64,000 bases of DNA, from assembly GCA_040753075.1 (NCBI GenBank), contig JBFMHA010000014.1, positions 4,085-68,084 on the forward strand, read 5' to 3'. The translations under genes and the position numbers were made by a program. The DNA is from UBA6814 sp040753075 (GTDB lineage: Bacteria; Desulfobacterota; Desulfovibrionia; Desulfovibrionales; Desulfovibrionaceae). Positions 8,373 through 17,280 of this stretch are shown here, piece by piece (positions within the stretch are counted from its first letter, which is position 1; each line of letters begins with the position of its first letter). The notes beneath the pieces are model-generated. The model did not search any database and was not told the DNA's origin. It saw nothing but the letters and a program-made list of their open reading frames with translations.

Positions 8373-10072
8373 ACGAACTCTGGCGCAGGCTCATGCTGCG
8401 GCCCAAGGCCGCCCTGGAGCTGCTGGCGGCCACCGCCTGCATCAACGTGCTCTCCTTCGCCTCGCCCCTGTTCGTCATGCTCATCCTCTCGGAGTACATC
8501 AACTCCGGGTTCACCCGCACCCTGGTCACGCTGAGCCTGGGCATGACCCTGGCCCTGCTGCTCCAGATGGTGTTCAAGGAAGTGCGCACCATGCAGGCCG
8601 GGGCGGTGGGCGCGGCCCCGGACCGGGAGCTGGCGGAGCGGCTGTTCGCGGTCCTGGCCCGGGCCCGGGTGGGCATCCTGGAGCGCATCCCCGCGGCCCG
8701 GCGCAGCGAGCTCCTGGGCCACGTGTCCGCGGTGCAGGCGGCCTATGCCGCGTCCAACCTCAACGCGGTCATGGACGGCCCCTTCGCGCTGCTGTTCATC
8801 GCCGCGGCCTGGTGGCTGAGCCCGGTCCTGGCCTGCATCGGCCTGGCCGGCCTGGCCGCGGCCCTGCTCTACGGGGTCATGGCCCAGAAGAACCTGCGCG
8901 CCGACCTGCGAACCTCGCTGGAGGCCTCCGCGGCCTGCCGGGGGGTGCTGTTCCAGGCCGCCTCCGGCGCGGACACCCTGCGCGCCTTCGGCGGAGCCCG
9001 CCACTTGGGCCGGCTGTGGTCCGGGCATGCGGCGGACCTCCTGCGCAGCCAGCAGGCCCTGGCCGGGCAGCGCGGCCAGGGCCAGGCCATGACCGTGCTC
9101 CTCTACGTGCTCACCCGGGTCCTGTTCTATGCGGTGGGCGCCAAGCTCTGCGTGGCCGGGGAGCTTTCCATGGCCGGGCTCATCGTGGGCAACATCCTGG
9201 TCTCCCGGGCCATGCGCCAGGCGCAGGGCCTTTCCGCGGCCCTGGCCCAGTTCGCCTCGGCGCGCCAGCCCCTGGCCGAGCTGGCCGAGTTCTTCCGCCT
9301 GCCCCTGGAGCCCGAGGCCGGCACGGCCCTGCGCCGTTTCTCCGGCCGGGTGGAGATGCGCGACGTGGCCTTCGCCTTCCCGGGGTCCAGCGGTCCGCTC
9401 TTCGAGTCCCTGCACCTCGCCCTGGAGCCGGGCACGGTGCTGGCGGTCACCGGGCCCAACGGCTCGGGCAAGACCACCCTGGCCCGGCTGGCGGCCGGGC
9501 TCCTGGAGCCCACCCGGGGCGAGATCCTGGCCGACGGCATCAACCTGCGCCAGATGGCCCCGGCCTGGTGGCGGCAGCAGGTCCAGTACGCGCCCCAGGA
9601 GCCGGTCCTGCTCAACGGGACCCTGGCCGAGAACATCCGCATGGCCAACCCGGACCTGCCCGACGCGGCTCTGGCCCACATCATCCGGGCCGTGGGTCTG
9701 GAGCGCTGCCTGGCGTCCGCGCCCCGCGGCCTGGACACCCCGGTGGCCGACGGCGGCCGCTCCCTGTCCCTGGGCGTGCGACGCCGCCTGGCCCTGGCCC
9801 GGGCCCTGGCCACCGGCGGCAACCTGGTCATCCTGGACGAACCCACCGAGGGCCTGGACGCGGACGGGACCAAGGCGGTCCACGCCCTGCTCCACGAAAT
9901 GGCCAGCCTGGGCCGCACGGTGATCGTCATCACCCTGGACCCGGCCATCCTGCGCAGCGTCCACGCGGTGCTCAACCTGGGGGTCAAGCCCCGGCCGGAG
10001 CTGACCGTGCGCCGGCCCGCGCCGGCCCCGGCCCCCGGCCCCACGGAGACAAGCAATGCCCCACGCCACTAA
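8369..10072 (+). CDS. Type I secretion-like ABC half-exporter, subunit 2 (atypical ATPase motifs)
   Basis: A 567-residue paralogue of the preceding gene with the same layout: TM domain first, Walker A GPNGSGKTT at 362, YAPQEPVLLNG, signature LSLGV (466-470) and Walker B VILDEPTEGLD. The switch-histidine position is Leu523 (IVITLDP). The two proteins share the unusual PTEGLD D-loop and an RRRxALxRAL helix after the signature, so they form a matched pair rather than one active and one dead copy. The GTG at 8369 was chosen for its GTGA overlap with the upstream stop. The tail is Pro-rich. The HlyD-type start lies inside its last 17 bases. Confidence 0.85.
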   Translation: MNELWRRLMLRPKAALELLAATACINVLSFASPLFVMLILSEYINSGFTRTLVTLSLGMTLALLLQMVFKEVRTMQAGAVGAAPDRELAERLFAVLARARVGILERIPAARRSELLGHVSAVQAAYAASNLNAVMDGPFALLFIAAAWWLSPVLACIGLAGLAAALLYGVMAQKNLRADLRTSLEASAACRGVLFQAASGADTLRAFGGARHLGRLWSGHAADLLRSQQALAGQRGQGQAMTVLLYVLTRVLFYAVGAKLCVAGELSMAGLIVGNILVSRAMRQAQGLSAALAQFASARQPLAELAEFFRLPLEPEAGTALRRFSGRVEMRDVAFAFPGSSGPLFESLHLALEPGTVLAVTGPNGSGKTTLARLAAGLLEPTRGEILADGINLRQMAPAWWRQQVQYAPQEPVLLNGTLAENIRMANPDLPDAALAHIIRAVGLERCLASAPRGLDTPVADGGRSLSLGVRRRLALARALATGGNLVILDEPTEGLDADGTKAVHALLHEMASLGRTVIVITLDPAILRSVHAVLNLGVKPRPELTVRRPAPAPAPGPTETSNAPRH

Positions 10073-11450
10073 CCCCCCCGCAACGGGAGCCGGACCCGCC
10101 GGAGAGCCGCGGCCGTCCCTCTGGGCCGGCCTCAAGGCGCGTTTCCTGGCCTGGCTGGCGGCCGGGCAGGAAGAGGAGGGCGGGGAGGGGTACTCCCCGG
10201 TCTCCCGCCTGTTCGTCTGGCTCTGCGCCGTCCTGGTGGCGGCCTTCCTGCTCTGGGCCGCGGTGTTCAGGCTGGACATCGTGAGCGCGGCCGCCGGCCA
10301 GGTGGCGCCCTCGTCCCAGGTCAAGAGCGTGCAGCACCTGGAGGGCGGCATCGTGCGCGAGATCAACGTGCGCGACGGCGACACGGTCAAGGAGGGCCAG
10401 CCCCTGGTGGTGCTGGAGCAGACCGCCCAGGGCTCCAGCGTGGAGGAGCTGGAGGTGCGCATCAACGGCCTGACCGCCGAGACGTCCCGGCTGGAGGCCG
10501 AGGCCGAGGGCCGGCCCGCCCCCGCCTTCCCCGAGGACCTGGTTCGTCGCAATCCGGACCTGGTGCAGCAGTCCCTGGACCTGTTCAAGGCCCGCCGGCA
10601 GCGCCTGGACACCGAGAACTCCGCCCAGCGCGAGAACATCGTCCAGGCCGAGCAGGAGATCCGCGAGATCCAGGCCCGGCTGGGCTCCACCCGCCGCGCC
10701 CTGGGCCACACCCGGGAGCAGATCAAGATCAGCGAGCAGCTCCTGGAGGAAGGCCTGACCCCCCGCACCAAGCACCTGGCCCTGCTGCGCGAGGAGACCG
10801 GCTTTGTCGGCAAGATCGAGCAGGACATGGCCGCCCTGCCCAAGGCCGAATCGGCCCTGGTGGAGGCCCGGGAGAAGCTCAAGAAGATCGAGCAGCAGTT
10901 CCGGGAGGAGGCCCGGGAGGACCTGAACAAGAAGCGGCGGGACCTGGAGGAGTTCACCCAGCGTCTGCGGAAGTTCGCCGACACCCTGACCCGCACCGTG
11001 ATCCGCTCGCCCGTGGACGGAGTGGTCAAGAAGGTCCACGTGGCCACCGTGGGCGGCGTGGTCAAGCCCGGGGACAGCGTGGCCGAGATCGTGCCCTCCG
11101 AGGACCGCCTCATCATCGAGGCCCACCTGCCCATCGGCGACATCGGCTATGTGCAGGCGGGGCAGGACGCCAAGGTCACCATGGCCACCAGCGACGCGGG
11201 CCGCTACGGCCGGATCCACGGCAAGGTGGTGCACGTCTCGCCCGACGCCTTTGCCGACGCCCGGGGCCGCACCTTCTATGCGGTGCGCATCGAAACCTCC
11301 GAGGACTCCTTCAAGCGGGGGAGCTTCCGCTACCGGCTCACCCCGGGGATGCAGGTCATCGCCTACATCCACACCGGCGAGCGCACCGTGCTTGAGTATC
11401 TCCTGGACCCCTTCCTGGCCACCATGGACGTGGCCCTGACGGAGCGTTGA
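10056..11450 (+). CDS. HlyD-family periplasmic adaptor of type I secretion
   Basis: A 464-residue adaptor: a short cytoplasmic N-terminus, one membrane span at about residues 49-69 (LFVWLCAVLVAAFLLWAAVF), a biotinyl-lipoyl-like half (VQHLEGGIVREINVRDGDTVKEGQPLV), a long coiled coil at about 130-305, the second lipoyl half (RSPVDGVVKKV) and a beta-barrel C-terminus. Adaptors of this kind bridge the ABC exporter and a TolC channel. Its start overlaps the upstream ABC gene by 17 bases, and the following glycosyltransferase ATG overlaps its stop, so translation of all four genes is coupled. Confidence 0.93.
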   Translation: MPHATNPPATGAGPAGEPRPSLWAGLKARFLAWLAAGQEEEGGEGYSPVSRLFVWLCAVLVAAFLLWAAVFRLDIVSAAAGQVAPSSQVKSVQHLEGGIVREINVRDGDTVKEGQPLVVLEQTAQGSSVEELEVRINGLTAETSRLEAEAEGRPAPAFPEDLVRRNPDLVQQSLDLFKARRQRLDTENSAQRENIVQAEQEIREIQARLGSTRRALGHTREQIKISEQLLEEGLTPRTKHLALLREETGFVGKIEQDMAALPKAESALVEAREKLKKIEQQFREEAREDLNKKRRDLEEFTQRLRKFADTLTRTVIRSPVDGVVKKVHVATVGGVVKPGDSVAEIVPSEDRLIIEAHLPIGDIGYVQAGQDAKVTMATSDAGRYGRIHGKVVHVSPDAFADARGRTFYAVRIETSEDSFKRGSFRYRLTPGMQVIAYIHTGERTVLEYLLDPFLATMDVALTER

Positions 11451-12754
11451 TGAAGGTCCTGTTCCTGCATCCCAACTTCCCGGCCCAGTTCCGGCACGTG
11501 GCCCAGGCCCTGGGCCGCGATCCGGCGCACCGGGTGGTCTTCGCCACCAAGAACGAGCGGCCGGAGTGGAACATCCCGGGGGTGAGGAAGGCCCTGTACA
11601 GGCCCGCCGGGGAGACCTCCAAGGAGGCCCACCGCCTGGCCGCGCCCTTCGAGACCGCCCTGCGCGAGGGCGAGGGGGTGTGGACGCTGTGCCGCGAGCT
11701 GCGCAGCCAGGGCTTCGCGCCCGACCTGGTCTACACCCACGCCGGCTGGGGCACGAGCCTGTACCTCCGGGACGCCTTTCCCGAGTCCCGGATCATGGGC
11801 TATTTCGAGTGGTTCTACGACCCGCTGGGCGCGGACGCCAACTTCGATCCGCCGCCCCCGGGGGAACGGCCCCGCCCCCACTGGGACAAGCCGCCCTCGG
11901 TGCTGCGCACCCGCAACATGCCCATCTTCAACGACCTGTGGATCTGCGGCCAGGGCCTGGCGCCCACCTACTGGCAGCGCTCCCAGCTCCCCCGGGAGTT
12001 CTGGCCCAAGATCGCGGTGCTGCACGACGGGGTGGACTGCTCCTATTTCACGCCCGACCCGGGGGCCAGGCTCGTCCTGCCGGACCTGGACCTGTCCGGG
12101 GTGGAGGAGCTCGTCACCTACGCCACCCGGGGCATGGAGCCCTACCGGGGCTTCCCCCAGTTCATGGAGGCCGCGGCCCGGGTGCTCCGGGAGCGTCCCA
12201 AGGCCCACGTGGCCATCGCCGGGTCGGAGCGGGTCTGCTACGGCACGCCCCTGCCCGAGGGCAAGACCTACAAGCAGATCATGCTGGAGCGTCTGGACCT
12301 GCCCCTGGACCGGGTCCACTTCGTGGGGTCGCTGCCTTACGGCCAGTATCGGCAACTGCTCCAGGCCTCCACTGTGCACGTGTACCTGACCCGGCCCTTC
12401 GTGCTCTCCTGGAGCGCGGTGGAGGCCATGGCCTGCGGCTGCGCCCTGGTGGCCTCGGACACCCCGCCGGTGCGCGAGGCCATGGCGGACGGGGAGAGCG
12501 CGCTCCTGTGCGATTTCCACGATCCGGAGAGCATCGCCCGCCGCATCGTGGAGGCCCTGGAGGACAAGGCCCTGGCCGCCCGCTGCCGGGAGGGGGCGCG
12601 GCGCATCGCCCTGGAGCGCTACGACCTGGCCCGGCTCCTGCCGGTGCATCTGCGGCTCATGGAGCACGCGGCCGCGGGCAAGGGGCCGGTGCGCCTGGCC
12701 GGGGATCCCACCCTGCCGCCGCCGGCCGCGGCCGGCGCTGCGGCGCGCGCCTAA
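11450..12754 (+). CDS. GT4-type glycosyltransferase, last gene of the exporter operon
   Basis: A 434-residue GT-B glycosyltransferase. The N-terminus KVLFLHPNFPAQFRHVA and the C-terminal half with VTYATRGMEPYRGFPQFMEA, FVGSLPYGQY and FVLSWSAVEAMACGCALVASDTPPVREAM match the GT4 donor-binding fold, including the conserved E-x7-E-like region. It transfers a sugar from an activated donor; the acceptor is unknown. The ATG at 11450 overlaps the HlyD stop (TGATG). Coupling to an exporter suggests it may modify the secreted protein or a surface glycan; this is inference. Confidence 0.85.
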   Translation: MKVLFLHPNFPAQFRHVAQALGRDPAHRVVFATKNERPEWNIPGVRKALYRPAGETSKEAHRLAAPFETALREGEGVWTLCRELRSQGFAPDLVYTHAGWGTSLYLRDAFPESRIMGYFEWFYDPLGADANFDPPPPGERPRPHWDKPPSVLRTRNMPIFNDLWICGQGLAPTYWQRSQLPREFWPKIAVLHDGVDCSYFTPDPGARLVLPDLDLSGVEELVTYATRGMEPYRGFPQFMEAAARVLRERPKAHVAIAGSERVCYGTPLPEGKTYKQIMLERLDLPLDRVHFVGSLPYGQYRQLLQASTVHVYLTRPFVLSWSAVEAMACGCALVASDTPPVREAMADGESALLCDFHDPESIARRIVEALEDKALAARCREGARRIALERYDLARLLPVHLRLMEHAAAGKGPVRLAGDPTLPPPAAAGAAARA

Positions 12755-12854
12755 TGTCGCGGTCTTGAGCGCCGTTGCGTGTTTTGAGAATATAGCATCA
12801 TGATTCCGTGTTGTTGCGAGGGGCTACCGCATCGCATCACTTCGCTGGCGCGAC
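12755..12854. repeat. Intergenic element, copy A (TGTCGC-bounded)
   Basis: This 100-bp stretch lies exactly between the stop codons of two convergent genes. Reading out from the TAA at 12752 it begins TGTCGCGGTC; reading the other strand out from the siaD stop it begins GTCGCGCCAGCGAAGTGATG. The second end resembles the ends of the elements at 55007 and 58599-58702 (shared GCGATGCG and AGCC blocks). No promoter or terminator is obvious inside. Confidence 0.45.
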
Positions 12855-13652
12855 CTAGGCCCCTACCGCGCAATTCCGGCCCCGGGACTTGGCCTCGTAC
12901 AGGGCCCGATCCGCGCGGCGCAAGGTTTCGTCCACGGATTCGCCCGGAAGGTGGGCGGTGTAGCCGATGCTTACGGTGGGGGCGGGGATGCCTCCGTGGA
13001 TTTGCGGCGCGTCAGCCAGCGCCATCCTCAGCCGCTCGGCCATGGCCGATGCCCCTTCCAGACTGGTGGAGGGAAGCAGGAACAGGAACTCCTCCCCGCC
13101 CCAGCGGGCGAGGAGGTCGTACTCCCGCAGTGGAGACTGCAGGGCCTGGGCCACGGCCTGTAGCACCACGTCTCCGGCCGAGTGCCCGAACTCGTCGTTG
13201 ACGGACTTGAAATGATCGAGGTCCGCGATGAGCAGGCCGTAGCTCGCCTCGGGATGGCGAGCCGCCAGGGACGCGGCTTCCTCCTGGCGGCGAACCATGT
13301 AGCGGCGGTTAGGCAGGCCGGTCAGGGCGTCGTGGTTGGAGGAGTGCTCGAGCTTCTGTTTGAGTTCGTGCAGCACCCGCTGGTACTGGTCGCTGATGCG
13401 GACGATCTTCTCCAGCCGGTGCAGCTTGCGTTCGTAGTCCCGCAGGGAGGTCCTGCTGCTTTCCCGCGCCGCGGCCTGGTAGCGGTCGGCGATGCGGGTG
13501 AGCCTGTCCAGGAGCCGGCGTTGAGCGAGGTAGCCCTCCAGCAACTCCCGAACCATGTCGGCCCAGTCCTCGGGGGGGGCGGGCGACTCCAGCGCGGAGC
13601 GAGTGCGCGCCTCCAGGGGGTCGGCTGGGAAGTCGGCGGGAGTCCGGCTCAT
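12855..13652 (-). CDS. siaD: SiaD-type diguanylate cyclase
   Basis: A 265-residue cytoplasmic GGDEF protein. The first 95 residues are helical (DWADMVRELLEGYLAQRRLLDRL, then a coiled coil up to HELKQKLEHSSNHDALTGLPNRR). The cyclase domain carries an intact RWGGEEFLF active site and makes c-di-GMP from two GTP. In Pseudomonas, unphosphorylated SiaC binds the SiaD N-terminal helices and activates it. The ATG at 13652 overlaps the siaC stop (ATGA), whereas a longer frame would run far into siaC. Gene order and family content identify the module. No RxxD inhibitory-site motif is evident just before GGEEF. Confidence 0.88.
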   Translation of the reverse strand: MSRTPADFPADPLEARTRSALESPAPPEDWADMVRELLEGYLAQRRLLDRLTRIADRYQAAARESSRTSLRDYERKLHRLEKIVRISDQYQRVLHELKQKLEHSSNHDALTGLPNRRYMVRRQEEAASLAARHPEASYGLLIADLDHFKSVNDEFGHSAGDVVLQAVAQALQSPLREYDLLARWGGEEFLFLLPSTSLEGASAMAERLRMALADAPQIHGGIPAPTVSIGYTAHLPGESVDETLRRADRALYEAKSRGRNCAVGA

Positions 13653-14029
13653 GGACGGGGCTCGATGGCGAAGGGGAACGTGCAATCCTCCTTGAACTCC
13701 TCCGCGAGCTCCCCGACCCGCTCGTTTTCTGGAGCATAGGTCCAGCGGACCCGGACTTCGCGGCCGGTCCGGTGGGCCTCCTCCATCAGGTCGAAAATAT
13801 CCATCATGGCCCGGATGCTGCTGGTGTTCAAGTAGAGAAGCTCCAAATCCAGCTCCAGGGGGCTGGTTTCGGCGTCGAGATAGCTCTCCACCCAGTCGAT
13901 GAGCGGCTGGAAGAACTCGAAGGGATTCTCGGGATAGGATTCCCCGGCCATGGTGATGCGCCCCAGGCCGCGGTCGGCGTGCACCGAGGGCGTGCTGGCG
14001 GTTTGAGAGATATGGATGTCGTTGGGCAT
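13649..14029 (-). CDS. siaC: SiaC, phosphorylation-controlled activator (DUF1987)
   Basis: A 126-residue single-domain protein of the SiaC/DUF1987 family with an anti-sigma-antagonist-like fold. The conserved stretch DLELLYLNTSSIRAMMDIFD contains Thr69 in LNTSS, matching the threonine (Thr68 in Pseudomonas aeruginosa) that SiaB phosphorylates and SiaA dephosphorylates. Its phosphorylation state decides whether it activates the cyclase SiaD. The gene follows siaB by 25 bases and overlaps siaD by 4. Confidence 0.9.
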   Translation of the reverse strand: MPNDIHISQTASTPSVHADRGLGRITMAGESYPENPFEFFQPLIDWVESYLDAETSPLELDLELLYLNTSSIRAMMDIFDLMEEAHRTGREVRVRWTYAPENERVGELAEEFKEDCTFPFAIEPRP

Positions 14030-14054
14030 GGACTCCTCGCTTGGCGGAGCGGTC

Positions 14055-14597
14055 TTAGAGGGCGACCCGCAGGCTGAAGAAACTGCGTTCGGCGTCTACG
14101 GAGCGCAGGGCGGAGCGCAGGGGGCTGGCCGCCTTGCGGGCGATGTCGATGAGCCCCAATCCGGCGCCGGCGCCCAGGCTCTCCCTGGGCTGGCGCAACT
14201 GGGCCTTGAAGGTGGCCTTGAGCGCGGCCCCGTCCATGGCCGCCAGCTCGGCCACCCGGCGGGTGAGGGCCTCGCCGTCCTCGGGGGTCACCATGTTGCC
14301 CGCGCTGACCACGTAGCATCCCTGATCCCGGGACACCACGATGACCGCGTTGGCGGCCCCGGCCAGCCCGGGGTGTTGCTCGGCGTAGCGCCGGATGTTC
14401 TGGGTCATCTCGATGTACACGGCGAAGATGTCGGACACCGCCGTGGGCTTTTCCTGCTGGAGGTTCAGGTAGTCGCGCAGGGCGCGGCCGATCTCCTGGA
14501 TGAGCGCGGCGTTGATGGGCCCGTTGAAGCAGACCATGATCTGTTGTTGGTCGAAGGTCTCGCGCAGGTCGAAGAGGTCCGGGGAGGGGATGGCCAT
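14055..14597 (-). CDS. siaB: SiaB, protein threonine kinase (DUF6272)
   Basis: A 180-residue protein with a GHKL-like ATPase/kinase signature: the N-box-like YIEMTQNIRRYAEQ and the glycine-rich GAGAGLGLIDIARKA near the C-terminus. In the characterised system SiaB phosphorylates SiaC. The ATG at 14597 was chosen because CAGGAG lies at normal spacing and the protein then begins MAIPSPDLFDLRETFDQQQI, the family start. A start 40 codons upstream would add a low-complexity tail. A 139-bp gap separates it from siaA, with no terminator seen. Confidence 0.88.
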   Translation of the reverse strand: MAIPSPDLFDLRETFDQQQIMVCFNGPINAALIQEIGRALRDYLNLQQEKPTAVSDIFAVYIEMTQNIRRYAEQHPGLAGAANAVIVVSRDQGCYVVSAGNMVTPEDGEALTRRVAELAAMDGAALKATFKAQLRQPRESLGAGAGLGLIDIARKAASPLRSALRSVDAERSFFSLRVAL

Positions 14598-14736
14598 GTG
14601 TACGCTCCTGGTCGGGCCGGTCTGGCCGCTGGTTCTCGGCGGGGCCGGCGGCGTGATTGCGTTCCGTGAGGCGGCCGCGCCGGGCGGCCCGTGTTCTCCG
14701 TATGCCATAACGGCCAAGGTCTCCTAGGGAAAAGGG

Positions 14737-16644
14737 TCACAGGGCCAGGCCAAGCACGCAGATGTCGTCGCGCTGGGGCACTGCGGCCAGCCGCCGGTCG
14801 ATCTCCGCCTCGATGCGCGCCAGTTGAGCGTCCATGCCCAGGTCCGCCATGGACGCCAGGAAATGGCGGAATCCCTGCCGTCCCATGCCGCTGCGCTGCG
14901 GGGCGTGGTTCTGGTCCAGCAGGCCGTCCGTGGTGAAGTACAGGCGCAGGTTTTCGTCCCAGGGGATGTCCAGGTCCTCGAATTGAACCTCCCGGCCTCG
15001 GGAGTACCCGATGCAGTGGGGGTTGCCCGAATACTCGGCCACCTCTGCGCCGCGGGCGGCGAAGAGGGAGAGGCGCGCCCCGCAGAAGGCCAGGCGGCGG
15101 GCCGGGCGGTCCAGGAGGAGCATGGCCACGTCCGCGCCGTCGGCGACGTCCTGGCTGGCTCCGTCCTGGCGCAGGTTCTGGCGCAGCCGGGTGTGGGCCA
15201 TCTCCATGACCCGGGCCGGAGAATCGAGTCCGACCTCCCGGACCGTCGCGTCCAGGATGGAGTTGAGGGTCATGGTCATGAGCGCCCCGGGCACCCCGTG
15301 CCCGGTGCAGTCGGCCACCACCAGCAGGGTGCGGCCCGCCTCGCTGCGGCTCCAGTACATGTCCCCGCCCACGGTGCTGCGGGGCCGCCAGATGGCGAAG
15401 CAGCGCTCCGGGGCCAGGCCCGCCTCCGCGGACAGGGTGGGCAGGATGGCCTTTTGCATGCGCTGGGCGTAGCGGATGCTGTCCATGATGAGGTCGTTCT
15501 TGTCCTGGAGTTCCCGGGTCCGCTCGATGACCTTGGCCTCCAGGGTGCGGCTGTGCTCGGCGATGGTGTCGGCCATGGCGTTGAAGGAGCGTCCCAGCCG
15601 GCCGATCTCGTCTTCGGCCTCCACCGAGGCCCGGACCTCCAGGTTGCTGCTGGAGAAGCTCGCCACGGCGCGGGTCAGCGCGCTCACCGGTCGGATCATG
15701 CCCTCCACCAGGCGGTGCATGACCAGGAGGCCGATGCCCACCGAGAGGACGAAAGCCGCTCCGAAACCGGCCAGGAGCAGGTTCAGGGGGCGCATGTATT
15801 CGGCGCGGCTCATGGCGATGCCGAAGAACCAGCCGGTCTCCTTCATCCGGCTGAAGGTGAAGAACTCCTCCCCGCCCCGGGGTCCGGCTAGCGCGATCTT
15901 CCCCTGGACGCCCTGGCGTAGGAGCAGGTCCACCATTCTGCCGTACTGGGGCCAGGGAATCTCCGTGACCGGCCGCAGGCGCTCCCGGGTGGGCGCGAAG
16001 TCCGGGTCGGGATGGGCGAGGATGTGGCCCTGGGCGTCGATGAGCAGGGCGTAGCTGTCGTTGCCCACCTGGAGGGAGTTGGCCTGATGGATGAGTTCGG
16101 CGATGGAGAAGTCAGAGGCGAGCACGCCAACCAGCCGGCCGTCGTGTCTGAGGGCTCGGGCCACGGTGATGATCTGCCCGCCGGTCATGGCGTCCAGGTA
16201 GGGCTCGGTGACGATCGCCTGGTGGGCTTTTTCCGCGGTCCGGTACCAGGGTCTGGTCCGGGCGTCGTAGGTTTCGGGCGGGACCCAGCCCACCCCGGAG
16301 AGGACCCGGCGAGAGTCGGCGAAGCCGATGTAGAAGTCCTGCATCCGGCCTGTGTAGACTCTCATCTTGCTTTGCAGGAGCAGGAGGAGGTGTTCGTTGC
16401 TGAAGTCTCCCTGGGCCTCCATGTCCTGGGCCAGGCCTTCGATGATCATCTTCTTGGCGGAGAGCCAGGAGTCGAATTCCATGGCCTTGGCCGCGGCCAG
16501 CTCCGTCACCCGGGTGTCCAGGAGGGAGGCGGTAATCCGGGAGGATACGACGTAGCTGAAGGCCGAAACCAGGATCAGGGAGAGCAGGCAGATGGTCATG
16601 CCCGCCCAGAGGTAGCGGGTCCGGAGGGATCGGGGTTTGCTCAT
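14737..16644 (-). CDS. siaA: SiaA, membrane PP2C-type phosphatase with dCache sensor and HAMP
   Basis: A 635-residue sensor phosphatase. TM1 is at about 11-31, a periplasmic dCache-like sensor at about 40-275 (PPETYDARTRPWYRTAEKA, DFSIAELIH, DSYALLIDAQGHILAHPD), TM2 at about 290-312, then HAMP, and a SpoIIE/PP2C domain from about 400. The phosphatase metal-site motifs are present: STVGGDMYW, DCTGHGVPGALMTM, TDGLLDQ and a terminal RDDICVLGL. SiaA dephosphorylates SiaC-Thr~P in response to an extracytoplasmic signal. It is the first gene of the minus-strand siaABCD unit. Upstream (16645-16847) I saw no clear promoter for it. Confidence 0.92.
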   Translation of the reverse strand: MSKPRSLRTRYLWAGMTICLLSLILVSAFSYVVSSRITASLLDTRVTELAAAKAMEFDSWLSAKKMIIEGLAQDMEAQGDFSNEHLLLLLQSKMRVYTGRMQDFYIGFADSRRVLSGVGWVPPETYDARTRPWYRTAEKAHQAIVTEPYLDAMTGGQIITVARALRHDGRLVGVLASDFSIAELIHQANSLQVGNDSYALLIDAQGHILAHPDPDFAPTRERLRPVTEIPWPQYGRMVDLLLRQGVQGKIALAGPRGGEEFFTFSRMKETGWFFGIAMSRAEYMRPLNLLLAGFGAAFVLSVGIGLLVMHRLVEGMIRPVSALTRAVASFSSSNLEVRASVEAEDEIGRLGRSFNAMADTIAEHSRTLEAKVIERTRELQDKNDLIMDSIRYAQRMQKAILPTLSAEAGLAPERCFAIWRPRSTVGGDMYWSRSEAGRTLLVVADCTGHGVPGALMTMTLNSILDATVREVGLDSPARVMEMAHTRLRQNLRQDGASQDVADGADVAMLLLDRPARRLAFCGARLSLFAARGAEVAEYSGNPHCIGYSRGREVQFEDLDIPWDENLRLYFTTDGLLDQNHAPQRSGMGRQGFRHFLASMADLGMDAQLARIEAEIDRRLAAVPQRDDICVLGLAL

Positions 16645-16847
16645 GGATTCTCCCTGGCGGGATGGCCCGCAACGATAAGGATGCGGAACTGCCGGCGCGG
16701 CGGCTGGGGATGACAGGGTACGGCCCGCAGTAGGGAGGCCGCGTCATCGTCGCGCGAGGGTCGCGCCTTGTCGTGTCGGCACAGATAGCAAGTCGCGGTG
16801 CGGGAGTCCATGGCCCGAAACTATCTTCGCCGCGGCCCAGAAAAATG

Positions 16848-16876
16848 TTGACAGGTCCCGGGAAAGTCTCTAGAGG
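16848..16876 (+). promoter_or_regulatory. Sigma-70 promoter of the RRM gene
   Basis: A perfect TTGACA (16848-16853), a 17-base spacer, and TAGAGG (16871-16876). Transcription from about 16883 would give a leader of about 108 bases before the RRM start, the kind of long leader seen on cold-inducible RNA-binding protein genes. The preceding 16645-16847 stretch contains nothing I can name. Confidence 0.7.
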
Positions 16877-16990
16877 CCAGGGACTCGTCCGCAGGATCGC
16901 CGAATGCGCGGAGTTCCGACGGGCTGGTTTTCAGGCCCCGGCCATGGGTGGCCTGGGCGGTAACACCCTTTCATTTCTTTGAGGTTTTGC

Positions 16991-17257
16991 ATGAGCACCA
17001 ACATTTACGTCGGCAACCTGCCCTGGAGCGCCTCCGAAGACGACGTGCGCTCCGCCTTCGCCGCCTATGGCGATGTGCGTTCCGTCAAACTCATTTCCGA
17101 CCGCGAGACCGGCCGCTTCCGGGGCTTCGGCTTCGTGGAGATGGAAGGCTCCGGCGCTGCCGAGGCCATCCGCGCCCTGGACGGCTCCAGCTTCGGCGGC
17201 CGCCAGCTCAAGGTCAACGAGGCCCGGCCCCGCGAGGAGCGTCGGCCCCGCTACTAG
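16991..17257 (+). CDS. Small RRM RNA-binding protein
   Basis: An 88-residue single RNA-recognition-motif protein: RNP2 is IYVGNL (residues 4-9) and RNP1 is RGFGFVEM (about 42-49), followed by a short Arg-rich tail (RPREERRPRY). Bacterial proteins of this type resemble cyanobacterial Rbp proteins and are often abundant and cold- or stress-induced. The ATG at 16991 follows TTTGAGGTTTTGC, and the long leader plus the dedicated promoter and terminator make it monocistronic. Confidence 0.93.
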   Translation: MSTNIYVGNLPWSASEDDVRSAFAAYGDVRSVKLISDRETGRFRGFGFVEMEGSGAAEAIRALDGSSFGGRQLKVNEARPREERRPRY

Positions 17258-17280
17258 ACTCGGCAGATTGGCGACGAATA

